This document shows positions 17,242-25,331 of a stretch of 34,275 bases of DNA, piece by piece. Under the pieces are notes generated by a model that was not told the DNA's origin, searched no databases, and saw nothing but the letters and a program-made list of their open reading frames with translations. This DNA comes from Candidatus Aminicenantota bacterium. GTDB taxonomy: Bacteria > Acidobacteriota > Aminicenantia > UBA2199. The stretch is from contig JALHTJ010000083.1 in NCBI GenBank assembly GCA_022865785.1, positions 1 to 34,275 on the forward strand, in the 5' to 3' direction. Every line of letters starts with the position of its first letter. Position 1 is the first letter of the stretch. Both the position numbers and the translations under genes were made by a program.

Positions 17242-18297
17242 TTAAGTATAATTGCCCTTAGCGGCCAGCATTTTCTCCCAGGTCGTGCGGAAGATCTCCG
17301 GCATGTTCAGGTGGTAGGGGCATTTTTGCACGCACTGCCCGCAGGCAACACAATCCTTGTAGGTCTTGGCCATCGCGCCGATCCTTTCCCATGCCCAGTC
17401 CTGCAGATCGTAGAGAAAATAATAATTTTTCAGCACATGCAAAAAAGAGATCGGAAGTCCCTGGGGACAGGGCATGCAGTATTCGCAGCGCCGGCAAAAA
17501 CTATCGCCTAACCGGTCCTTTTCCTTCTGCAGCCGGGCGGTTTCCTCAAGCGTCAATGGCGACAGGTCGGCCAAAACCGCCACGTTCTCCTCGATCTGTT
17601 TTTCCGAATCCATGCCTGGGATGGCCACGTTAACTCCCTGGTTGAAAATAAAGCGGAAATTCAAATCGATCTCCGAGATATTGCCACCGCCTATCGGCTT
17701 CATGGCGATAATACCTATCTGCCTCTGGCGCGCCATGGGGATGAGTTCTTGCATGGCTTCGGTTTCCATAAAATTGCAGGGGACCTGAATGGTTTCAAAA
17801 GCAAAGCGCTCAAGGGCCATGGTCACGATCCTGGGCTTGTGTCCGGAAAGTCCGATATGGCGGATCTTCCCCTGCTCTTTGGCCTTGATCAGCCCGGCCA
17901 CAGCTCCGTGGACAGCAAAGATTTTTTCCAGATCGTCTGCACTGGCAATGTTATGACATTGATAAATATCGATATAGTCGGTTCGCAATTGCTTCAAACT
18001 GGCTTCGATATCCGTCAGGACCGTTGCCGCGTCACGATTGAAAGATTTGCTGGCGATGATTACCCGAGTGCGATAGCGGGGAAGGACCCGGCCGAATTTG
18101 CTTTCACTATCGGTATAAATGCGGGCAGTATCGAAAAAATTGATCCCCGCCGCCACGGCTTTTTCCAAGACCCGGTCCGACTGCTTCACATCAAGGCGCT
18201 GTATCGGGATCCCTCCCATGCCCATTTTCAGGACTTTTATTCCTGCGGCGACAACACTAGTTTTTTCGGCCAATTCCGACTGCATGGCTTCAGGCAT
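17242..18297 (-). CDS. Aldo/keto reductase with C-terminal 4Fe-4S ferredoxin domain
   Basis: AKR core (FFDTARIYTDSESKFGRVL, VIIASKSFNRD, YIDIYQCHNI, HIGLSGHKP) and Cys motifs CRRCEYCMPCPQGLPI and CVACGQCVQKCPYHL. Start placed at ATG 18297, overlapping the maf stop by 8 nt. Confidence 0.9.
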   Translation of the reverse strand: MPEAMQSELAEKTSVVAAGIKVLKMGMGGIPIQRLDVKQSDRVLEKAVAAGINFFDTARIYTDSESKFGRVLPRYRTRVIIASKSFNRDAATVLTDIEASLKQLRTDYIDIYQCHNIASADDLEKIFAVHGAVAGLIKAKEQGKIRHIGLSGHKPRIVTMALERFAFETIQVPCNFMETEAMQELIPMARQRQIGIIAMKPIGGGNISEIDLNFRFIFNQGVNVAIPGMDSEKQIEENVAVLADLSPLTLEETARLQKEKDRLGDSFCRRCEYCMPCPQGLPISFLHVLKNYYFLYDLQDWAWERIGAMAKTYKDCVACGQCVQKCPYHLNMPEIFRTTWEKMLAAKGNYT

Positions 18298-18862
18298 ACA
18301 AATCCAATTCCCGCTCACCAAGCATACGGTAAAACAGATTCAAGGGAAACCCCATGACATTGAAGAAACAACCGTCGATCCTTTCGACAAAAATAGCTGC
18401 CCGCCCCTGAATGGCATAGGCGCCAGCCTTATCCATGAAATTTTCGTGGTCAAGATAAAAATTGATTTCCCTTTCTTGAAGCGGCTTGAAATAGACATGG
18501 GTTCTGGAAATGGCAAAACGGGTATCGCCATGATACATAAGGGCCAGGCCGGTCAAAACCTCATGGCGCTGACCGGAAAGCTGGTTCAACATCCTGAAGG
18601 CATCGTCACGATCCGCGGGTTTGCCGATCAACGAATCATTAAGCAGAACTACGGTATCGGCGCTGATGAGCAAATGGGAGAAATGTTTTTTTTTATACAC
18701 CTCAATGCCCTTGGAGATGGTCACCCTTTCCAAAAAAGCATCGATCGCTTCAGCCGGCCTTACCACCTCATTGATATCCGGGGGGATGATCTCCGGGTTC
18801 AGGCCAATCAATTGCAGCAATTCTTTCCGCCGCGGCGAAGCGGAAGCCAATACGATTTTCAT
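18290..18862 (-). CDS. maf: Maf-family nucleoside triphosphate pyrophosphatase
   Basis: 190 aa; IVLASASPRRKELLQLIGL, LLISADTVVLLNDSLIGKP, YAIQGRAAIFVERIDGCFFNVMGFPL. Confidence 0.94.
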   Translation of the reverse strand: MKIVLASASPRRKELLQLIGLNPEIIPPDINEVVRPAEAIDAFLERVTISKGIEVYKKKHFSHLLISADTVVLLNDSLIGKPADRDDAFRMLNQLSGQRHEVLTGLALMYHGDTRFAISRTHVYFKPLQEREINFYLDHENFMDKAGAYAIQGRAAIFVERIDGCFFNVMGFPLNLFYRMLGERELDLYA

Positions 18863-19299
18863 ATTTTAAAGAACTCTTTGATCCTGCATTCGTAAGGAGT
18901 CGCGATAGCCAGTTTTTCTCCTCTTTGTAAAAATTGCTTCAGTTCCACCAGGGATTTTATCTTGTGCGTATCAAAAATTTTAAAAATGGTTTTGGGCCCG
19001 ATCCCCTTGATCTGAGACATGCCAAATAAACTTTCGGGAAATTCAAAAAGCAATTCATCTAAAATTTTCAGGGAGCCGATGATGACCAGATCTTCCACTT
19101 TCTGAGCCAGAATTTTCCCAATACCCTCGATTTTCGTCAGATCCTCTCCAGCCAAAAGTATGTCTTCAATGGCAACCGGCAATTCACGGATGCTCTTGGC
19201 CGCCTTGAAATAGGCACTGACCTTGAATTCATTTTCATCTTTAAGGGAGAGGAAAAAAGCCACCTTGTCAAAAACATTGGCAATTTCCTGGTTGTTCAT
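18859..19299 (-). CDS. Stand-alone helix-hairpin-helix protein resembling the N-terminal domain of PolX / DNA polymerase beta
   Basis: 146 aa; NNQEIANVFDKVAFFLSLKDENEFKVSAYFKAAKSIRELP, DLTKIEGIGKILAQKVEDLV, MSQIKGIGPKTIFKIF (two HhH motifs); no polymerase palm or PHP domain follows. Confidence 0.8.
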   Translation of the reverse strand: MNNQEIANVFDKVAFFLSLKDENEFKVSAYFKAAKSIRELPVAIEDILLAGEDLTKIEGIGKILAQKVEDLVIIGSLKILDELLFEFPESLFGMSQIKGIGPKTIFKIFDTHKIKSLVELKQFLQRGEKLAIATPYECRIKEFFKI

Positions 19300-19343
19300 T
19301 TTTGAAATCTTTTATGAATGCTTTTTTCTCGCGTGAATTTCAT
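19296..19343 (-). CDS. Putative 15-aa leaderless leader ORF coupled to the HhH gene (MKFTREKSIHKRFQK)
   Basis: ATG 7 nt after the -10 TATGAT; stop TGA overlaps the next ATG as ATGA. Confidence 0.45.
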   Translation of the reverse strand: MKFTREKSIHKRFQK

Positions 19344-19350
19344 CGATCCA

Positions 19351-19379
19351 ATCATAGCAAAATTCTCATTAAAAGTAAA
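19351..19379 (-). promoter_or_regulatory. Sigma70-like promoter upstream of the HhH-maf-AKR genes
   Basis: Reverse strand TTTACT, 17-bp spacer, TATGAT. Confidence 0.65.
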
Positions 19380-19380
19380 T

Positions 19381-19409
19381 TTGACATTAGCGCAAATCTT
19401 GAATAGAAT
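19381..19409 (+). promoter_or_regulatory. Sigma70-like promoter, predicted leaderless, for the P-loop kinase gene
   Basis: TTGACA, 17-bp spacer, TAGAAT, TCGGCC (6 nt), ATG 19416. Confidence 0.7.
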
Positions 19410-19415
19410 TCGGCC

Positions 19416-20000
19416 ATGCATAAGATTGCCTTTTCGGGAATCCCCGGCAGCGGCAAAACATCTATTTGGGCCGAAGTGAAAAAATTGCTGTCTCTGAAAT
19501 TCCGCGTGGAGGAAGTTGCGGATCTGAAGCTGAACAGCCCTTTTGATTTCGACCAAAAAGCCGGTTTTGTCAGCCAATTTTATTTTATCAGCAACCAGAT
19601 CAACGAAGAGAACATCCGCTCGCTGGCTCATCCCGATTTCCTCCTTTGCGACGGTTCGCTTCTGGATCAATGGCTGGAATGGCAGCGATTCCTGACTGAA
19701 AAAAAAAGCATCGCCCAGCTGGCGGAAAAAAGCGCTCTTATGGAAAATCTTTTCCGGTTCTGGATGCCCACCTATACCAAGACGTTCCGCATACGCCTGG
19801 ACGCGCAAATATTGGAAAAGAGGGCTCCCAAGGACGGATTGCGCGAATATCCTCTGGAGCGCTGCCCCCAGCTGGACGAGCTGTACGACCGCATCATTAA
19901 GCAAAACCGGATCCAAGCCAGCGATATCTGGAATCATCAATCGGTTGACGAAAGCGCCCAGGAAGTCATGAAACAGCTTGCGAACTTGAAGTTGATTTGA
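19416..20000 (+). CDS. P-loop ATPase/kinase (AAA_28 / NadR-kinase-like)
   Basis: 194 aa; Walker A GIPGSGKTS; FLLCDGSLLDQWLEW; KTFRIRLD. Confidence 0.75.
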   Translation: MHKIAFSGIPGSGKTSIWAEVKKLLSLKFRVEEVADLKLNSPFDFDQKAGFVSQFYFISNQINEENIRSLAHPDFLLCDGSLLDQWLEWQRFLTEKKSIAQLAEKSALMENLFRFWMPTYTKTFRIRLDAQILEKRAPKDGLREYPLERCPQLDELYDRIIKQNRIQASDIWNHQSVDESAQEVMKQLANLKLI

Positions 20001-20038
20001 AAAATCCTTTTCCGGCAAGGTGATATCGGGAGGAGAAA

Positions 20039-21499
20039 TTGCGGGTTAAATTGGCAGGTTTTAATATCGACTCAGGCATAATGGAACAACTGGATCCTCA
20101 CGGACGCAGGCATCTTACGCCGGAAACACTCAGCGCCGCCTACGCCCGCATCAGCCGCAGCCCGCTGTCCATCGACCAGCTAAGAAAAAAAACCTGCCTT
20201 GACGTGGAAAAAGCCAGAAAATCGAATCAAAAGATCATTTTTGAAATGGGCCACCATTCCGTGGCTGAACACGCGGTTTTCAATTTCGACATCATGGGGG
20301 TTTCCCGATTGGCTTTGGAAGAAATCGAAAAATTACGCCTGGTTTCCTATACTGAAAAATCGCAGCGTTATGTCACGCTTGATGGAGATTTTATCACTCC
20401 AGCGGAATTAAAGTCCCCGGCATTGAAAAAAGTTTTCCGGGGAACCATTAAAAAGCAAAATCGTTTTTATTTCAAAGCCTTTGCCATATTAAATAAAAGG
20501 CTGCAGGATCAAAACCGGGATTTGACCGGAAGTGTTCCCGGCCGGAACCTGGTTGAGGGCTGGGCCAAAGAAGACGCCCGCTATATTCTTTCGCTGGCCA
20601 CCAGCGGCCAGGTAGGCATGACCATCAATGCCCGCAACCTGGAACACCTGTTCCGCCGCTTGCGCCTCAGCCCCAGGGAAGAAGTACGAACCCTCGCTGA
20701 AAAATTGTATGCCCTGGTGCTGCCCATCGCCCCGTCCATCATCCTTTTTCCCGCACCATCCGTTTTTGAGCAGAAAGCTTTTTCCGCTATAGACAAGTGT
20801 TTTCGCCCCGTTACCCACAAAGCGGAAGCATGTTTCAGCCTTGAGCCCGAGATCATTTTCTGTACGGAAAACAGCGACGATCTGATCCTGGCTTCCCATT
20901 TGTGTATCAGCCAAAATCGAGAATTTGCCCGGGCCATGGCCACGGTCAAAAAAATGAACGGCGCGCAAAAAAAACTCATGTTCATGGAGTTTTTCCGCAG
21001 GATCCAATTTTTCGACGCTCCGCCTCGGGAATTCGAAATGGCCGACATCACTTTCCAGGCCATCGTCAGCGCAGCCAATTTTGCCCAGCTTAAACGCCAT
21101 CGCATGGCCACCCTGCTGTCCGGGCCCTATATCCCTGAATTGGGCAACACCGTGCCGGCCAGCGTGACCGCCGCCGGTCTGGAAAAAGAATTTCGCCAGA
21201 TTGTCAACACAACCAATAGCGCCTATTGCCAAATCAAGGAAATATCCTGTACCGCGGCCGACTATATCCTGACCAATTCCCATTGCCGCCGCGTGCTGAT
21301 GAAAATGAACCTGAGAGAGATGTACCATTTTGTCAGGCTGCGCGACGACGCCCACGCCCAGTGGGACATTCGCAACCTGGCCCACCATCTCTCCGAAAAA
21401 ATCAAAACGCTTATGCCGCTGACCGCCATGATGCTCTGCGGTAAAAGCGGCTTTGCGGAAGAATACAAAAAAATATTCAACACCCTGCCGTCTGACTGA
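20039..21499 (+). CDS. Tandem-domain ThyX-like flavin-dependent thymidylate synthase
   Basis: 486 aa, TTG start with SD GGAGGAG; domain 1 GHHSVAEHAVFNFDI...LRLVSYTEKSQRYV...GMTINARNLEHLFRRLRL; domain 2 ANFAQLKRHRMATLLSGPY...NLREMYHFVRLRDDAHAQWDIRNLA. Confidence 0.88.
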   Translation: MRVKLAGFNIDSGIMEQLDPHGRRHLTPETLSAAYARISRSPLSIDQLRKKTCLDVEKARKSNQKIIFEMGHHSVAEHAVFNFDIMGVSRLALEEIEKLRLVSYTEKSQRYVTLDGDFITPAELKSPALKKVFRGTIKKQNRFYFKAFAILNKRLQDQNRDLTGSVPGRNLVEGWAKEDARYILSLATSGQVGMTINARNLEHLFRRLRLSPREEVRTLAEKLYALVLPIAPSIILFPAPSVFEQKAFSAIDKCFRPVTHKAEACFSLEPEIIFCTENSDDLILASHLCISQNREFARAMATVKKMNGAQKKLMFMEFFRRIQFFDAPPREFEMADITFQAIVSAANFAQLKRHRMATLLSGPYIPELGNTVPASVTAAGLEKEFRQIVNTTNSAYCQIKEISCTAADYILTNSHCRRVLMKMNLREMYHFVRLRDDAHAQWDIRNLAHHLSEKIKTLMPLTAMMLCGKSGFAEEYKKIFNTLPSD

Positions 21500-21561
21500 G
21501 CAGCGGCGGCGGGCCGGGGATCACGTTCAGAAAAATTCAGGACAAATAAAAATCAACGGCG

Positions 21562-21600
21562 AAAAGGATGGCCAGCAGGGGGTGGACCTCATCCTTTTTT
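21562..21600 (+). terminator. Candidate Rho-independent terminator after thyX
   Basis: AAAAGGATG ... CATCCTTTT inverted repeat (9 bp, 19-nt loop) ending in T6. Confidence 0.45.
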
Positions 21601-21671
21601 CCGGCCCACGGTTGTTTGGTTGGCTTTCAGTTTAAAAATATCCATCTGCTTTTACATCCCTTGAAAATCGT

Positions 21672-23378
21672 TTAATCCCTGATGTAAACCTGATACTGAT
21701 AGGACAGTTTCAGCTCCTCTCCTGATTTCAATTCGATTTCCCAGGTCAGGTTGTGTTTCGGATTTACCTGCTTGAGACCCTTGGCGGTCCGGACGTCTTT
21801 GCCGGGCGGCAGCATTTCAAGAACCTGGCCGGACAGCTCTTTGCTGATTTCTACTTTCAGCGGTTTATCAATCCGGCTGCGCAGTTTTAGTTCACCCCGC
21901 ACCTTGACCAGGTCATACGAATAGCCATGGAATGTAGAAGCGTTGCGGCGGCGCTCGACTTCTACTTCCGCCTGCTCGGCCAAAATATTCAGGGCCCGGT
22001 TTATGCGGATCGTCGTTTCCGCTCCGGGTGCGGTGTAGTAGCATATATCCTGCCCAGTAAAGGCGCCATTCGTCATGAATTCCGTTGCCGCAGTCGTGAG
22101 CGGCATCTTCAAATTGTTAACCAGACGGCAGGAGTGCCATACCTCCTCGGCATTCTTCCCGTCCGTTCTTGCGGCATTGGGGCGATAACGATCTTCAGGG
22201 TCGAGAAAATCTCCAATCTTCCAAGTATAGATGTGTTTGTATGCCATCTCTGCCGTAAACAGCGGCAACCATGCGGTTTCTCCTCTCTTCAACGCGAAAT
22301 TCTCGACCGGATAGAGAAAGAGGTCTTCGGAAACCTTGCCCGCGGCTTCTGTTGAATACCCTGGGACAGGAAGGGTTTCCCTGGCGTCAAAAACCGGCGC
22401 GTTCACCAGAATGGCCTGCTGGGTCAGCATACCCTGACCGCTGCGGGTACGGTCAGTCCGGCCGCCAGCCAGAGAATTCAGGAAATCTGCCAGGCTCTGG
22501 GCCATGGCCAGCGGACTAAGGACATCGCCAAATTTGATGTTCGGAAAGCCCGTGACCAGATGAAGGGTAACATTATTGAAATCAGCCAGCTCATTGACGA
22601 CCAATGCCTGGGCACTGAACCTGGCGGTTTTTGCGTCCGAAAGATCGATCAGATAGGCCGGGGCCCAGCTGACACCCCGCGCCAGGTAGCTGACGGAGAT
22701 TTTTTTGCCATTGGCAGGAGAATCGAGCTCCAGGCGTATACTGGGACGTTTCTGTTTTATGGACATAGATGTCAGGATATCGCCGCCGCCAAAATCAGCA
22801 CGGGAGACAGAACCCGCATTCAGGGCAATGGTCCCCTTATCAGTTTTAATCAGCAGCACATTACCGGCAGGAACAGCGGACGAGTAGCGGTCATTCGGAT
22901 TCTGTCGCCGGCCACTGTCCATGAAATAGGGATTGGGCGGTTCCGGCACTCCTGTATCCGTCACTGGCCGAAGGACAATGCCTTCCAGAATATCTTTATC
23001 ACCCGATCCGGTGCGCAGTGTAACCCGGCGTCCGGCATTGATCTGTAAAATTTGGCCGAGGTTCTGCAAAGGAATCATTTCTTCCCAATCCTCCATTGAG
23101 GTGATCAGGCTGCGCACTTTCACGTCCTTGGCATAACCGACCCAGAATGAGCCGAATGAAGGTATTGGCAGTTGCCCAAAACGCACAGTTTTCTCGTTTT
23201 CAGGCAGCATGGCCGTGGAAGTGAAAAATCCGAGACCATTTTTAAAGAGTGCGACTGTTTCGATTTTCAAACTGACATCCGCTGGCCGGATCTTTTCCGC
23301 ATGGACATCGCCGGCTGAAAAAATCAAAAATAAAACAATTCCGAAATAAAAATATTTCATCCTGCCCATATGTTTCAT
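21672..23378 (-). CDS. Exported DUF4139-like protein
   Basis: 568 aa with signal peptide; VALFKNGLGFFTSTAMLP, VSYLARGVSWAPAYLIDL, C-terminal TWEIELKSGEELKLSYQYQVYI resembling DUF4139; SD AGGAGG. Confidence 0.7.
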   Translation of the reverse strand: MKHMGRMKYFYFGIVLFLIFSAGDVHAEKIRPADVSLKIETVALFKNGLGFFTSTAMLPENEKTVRFGQLPIPSFGSFWVGYAKDVKVRSLITSMEDWEEMIPLQNLGQILQINAGRRVTLRTGSGDKDILEGIVLRPVTDTGVPEPPNPYFMDSGRRQNPNDRYSSAVPAGNVLLIKTDKGTIALNAGSVSRADFGGGDILTSMSIKQKRPSIRLELDSPANGKKISVSYLARGVSWAPAYLIDLSDAKTARFSAQALVVNELADFNNVTLHLVTGFPNIKFGDVLSPLAMAQSLADFLNSLAGGRTDRTRSGQGMLTQQAILVNAPVFDARETLPVPGYSTEAAGKVSEDLFLYPVENFALKRGETAWLPLFTAEMAYKHIYTWKIGDFLDPEDRYRPNAARTDGKNAEEVWHSCRLVNNLKMPLTTAATEFMTNGAFTGQDICYYTAPGAETTIRINRALNILAEQAEVEVERRRNASTFHGYSYDLVKVRGELKLRSRIDKPLKVEISKELSGQVLEMLPPGKDVRTAKGLKQVNPKHNLTWEIELKSGEELKLSYQYQVYIRD

Positions 23379-23387
23379 AATTCCTCC

Positions 23388-23441
23388 TCAAGAAAACCGG
23401 ACGCCTGCCGTCCTGTAGTGAATGTCCGTATCCGGATGCAT
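23388..23441 (-). CDS. Putative 17-aa upstream ORF before the DUF4139 gene (MHPDTDIHYRTAGVRFS)
   Basis: AAGGA-TAGC-ATG start context; stop TGA runs directly into the downstream SD (TGAGGAGG). Confidence 0.3.
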   Translation of the reverse strand: MHPDTDIHYRTAGVRFS

Positions 23442-23641
23442 GCTATCCTTTTTGCTAGTTTGCTATCTCAAAATTATCAATAATCCTTAATAAATTCAAC
23501 ATAATATTCAAATTCTTCCTAAAAAAGACCGGAGCATGGGGAAAATATCCAGCCGCTGATATCGGCAAATGGGAGCACCGTAATCCTCACGGAAATGGTG
23601 TTAGGGAATCGATTGTGCACCTGGCAGACAACTAATTTTGG

Positions 23642-23670
23642 TTGACTGAGGCCGGTATTTATGCTATTTT
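23642..23670 (+). promoter_or_regulatory. Sigma70-like promoter of the M50-trpS-scpAB operon
   Basis: TTGACT, 17-bp spacer, TATTTT (TGc extended -10); ATG 9 nt downstream, no SD. Confidence 0.6.
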
Positions 23671-23679
23671 TTTGAGATC

Positions 23680-24351
23680 ATGACAGACATATTCCGCATC
23701 GTCATCCAGTTTGCCGTCGTTCTCTTTGCCATATCGATCCATGAGTCGGCCCACGCCTGGGTCGCCGACCGCTGCGGCGACCCCACGGCCAAGCTGATGG
23801 GCCGGGTCACCCTGAATCCCATCGCCCATATCGATCTCATCGGCACCATTATTTTCCCAATCCTGCTGGCGGTTATGGGGGCCCCTGTCTTCGGGTGGGC
23901 CAAACCGGTCATGGTCAATCCCTATAACCTGCGCAACCGCCGCCGCGACGGCATGTTCATTTCCGCGGCCGGTCCGATTTCCAACATTTTGGTCGCCCTA
24001 GGAGTGATCATATTGCTTGGACTTTTTAGCAATCCCATCATGCAGTCAACCAGCACCAGCATCGCCTTGTTAATAAAAATTGCCACTTATTTGCTGATGA
24101 TCAACATTTTCCTGGCCGTGTTCAACCTGATCCCGATCCCGCCCCTGGACGGCAGCGGTATCTTGGAGGGATTGCTTAAGGGCGAGGCCCTGGTCATGTT
24201 TGAAAAGATCAAACCCTATGGCTTTTTTATTCTTTTGTTAATTATCTACACCCATGCTCTTGATTCCATAGCCAATTTTATTTTTACCATTCTTTTTAAA
24301 ACCTTTCCTTTTTTGATTTTCATCATGATGAAGGCGGGAGTGGTCGGATGA
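23680..24351 (+). CDS. Site-2 protease family (M50) membrane metalloprotease
   Basis: 223 aa; ISIHESAHAWVADRCGDPTAKLMGRVTLNP (HExxH), FNLIPIPPLDGSGIL (second metal-binding motif). Confidence 0.94.
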   Translation: MTDIFRIVIQFAVVLFAISIHESAHAWVADRCGDPTAKLMGRVTLNPIAHIDLIGTIIFPILLAVMGAPVFGWAKPVMVNPYNLRNRRRDGMFISAAGPISNILVALGVIILLGLFSNPIMQSTSTSIALLIKIATYLLMINIFLAVFNLIPIPPLDGSGILEGLLKGEALVMFEKIKPYGFFILLLIIYTHALDSIANFIFTILFKTFPFLIFIMMKAGVVG

Positions 24352-25331
24352 ATCCCCGCATCATTATGAGCGGCATCCGGCCGACCGGCACCGGGGCCGC
24401 CCACCTGGGTCATTGGGAAGGCGCCCTTAAAAACTGGCTGAAGCTTCAGGATATGGGCGAATGCTACTATTCGATCGTCGACTGGCACGCCTTGACCACC
24501 GAATACCAGGATGTAAAAAATATCCAAAGCAATGTCCGCCAGATACTGCTTGACCTGCTGGCGGTGGGCATTGATCCGGAAAAAAGCGTCGTCTACCTGC
24601 AGTCTGCGGTCAAGGAGATCTCCGAACTTTTCCTGCTGCTGGGCATGATGACCCCCCTGGGCTGGCTGGAGCGGGTTCCTACCTTCAAGGAGCAACAAGC
24701 CCAACTGGGCGACCGTGACATCAATACCTTTGGCTTCCTAGGCTACCCGCTGCTGCAGACCGTGGACATCATCATCATGAAAGCCGATACCGTGCCGGTG
24801 GGCGAAGACCAGGTCTACCATCTGGAATTGGCCAGGGAGATCGTGCGCCGCTTCAACAACCTCTACGGCGACTGTTTCCCCGAGCCCCAGCCTTTCCTGA
24901 CCCCCATTCCCAAACTTCCAGGCGTGGACGGCCGCAAAATGAGCAAGAGCTACGGCAACGCCATCTATCTAAACGATTCTACAGCCGTGCTGGAAGAAAA
25001 AATCAGACCCATGGTCACCGACGTGCGCCGCAAGCGCCGATCCGATCCCGGCGTGCCCGAAGATTGCCCGGTGTTCACTTTGCACCAGGCTTATTCCAAT
25101 AGCGAAGAGATCGCCATGGTTTCTGCCGAATGTCGCACAGCCGGAATCGGCTGCCTGGATTGCAAAAAAATTCTGATCAGCAATATCAACACCTTTCTGG
25201 AACCCTTCCGCCAACGGCGCAGCAGATATGAAAAAATTGCCGTGGCCGACATTCTCGAGCCGGGCAACCGCCGTGCCGTCGAGCAGGCCCGGCGCACCGT
25301 ATCCCAGGTGCGTGAGCTGATGAACGTGTAA
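24348..25331 (+). CDS. trpS: Tryptophan--tRNA ligase
   Basis: 327 aa; SGIRPTGTGAAHLGHWEGALKNW (class I HIGH-like), VPVGEDQVYHLELAREIVRRFN, DGRKMSKSYGNAIYL (KMSKS). Confidence 0.96.
   Translation: MNPRIIMSGIRPTGTGAAHLGHWEGALKNWLKLQDMGECYYSIVDWHALTTEYQDVKNIQSNVRQILLDLLAVGIDPEKSVVYLQSAVKEISELFLLLGMMTPLGWLERVPTFKEQQAQLGDRDINTFGFLGYPLLQTVDIIIMKADTVPVGEDQVYHLELAREIVRRFNNLYGDCFPEPQPFLTPIPKLPGVDGRKMSKSYGNAIYLNDSTAVLEEKIRPMVTDVRRKRRSDPGVPEDCPVFTLHQAYSNSEEIAMVSAECRTAGIGCLDCKKILISNINTFLEPFRQRRSRYEKIAVADILEPGNRRAVEQARRTVSQVRELMNV

Noticed and set aside
19296-20018. 240-aa minus-strand ORF ending in MKFTREKSIHKRFQK
   Set aside because: Most of it is antisense to the P-loop kinase gene. Only the terminal 15 codons downstream of the promoter are considered as a leader ORF.
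20489-21388. 299-aa minus-strand ORF opposite the thyX-like gene
   Set aside because: Antisense shadow of a motif-supported CDS; low-complexity H/G/Q-rich translation typical of shadow frames.
23540-23640. Short inverted repeats in the DUF4139/M50 intergenic region (CCGT-AATCCTC-ACGG, CCG-CTGATAT-CGG)
   Set aside because: Stems of 3-4 bp without a T tract or repetition; not distinguishable from chance.
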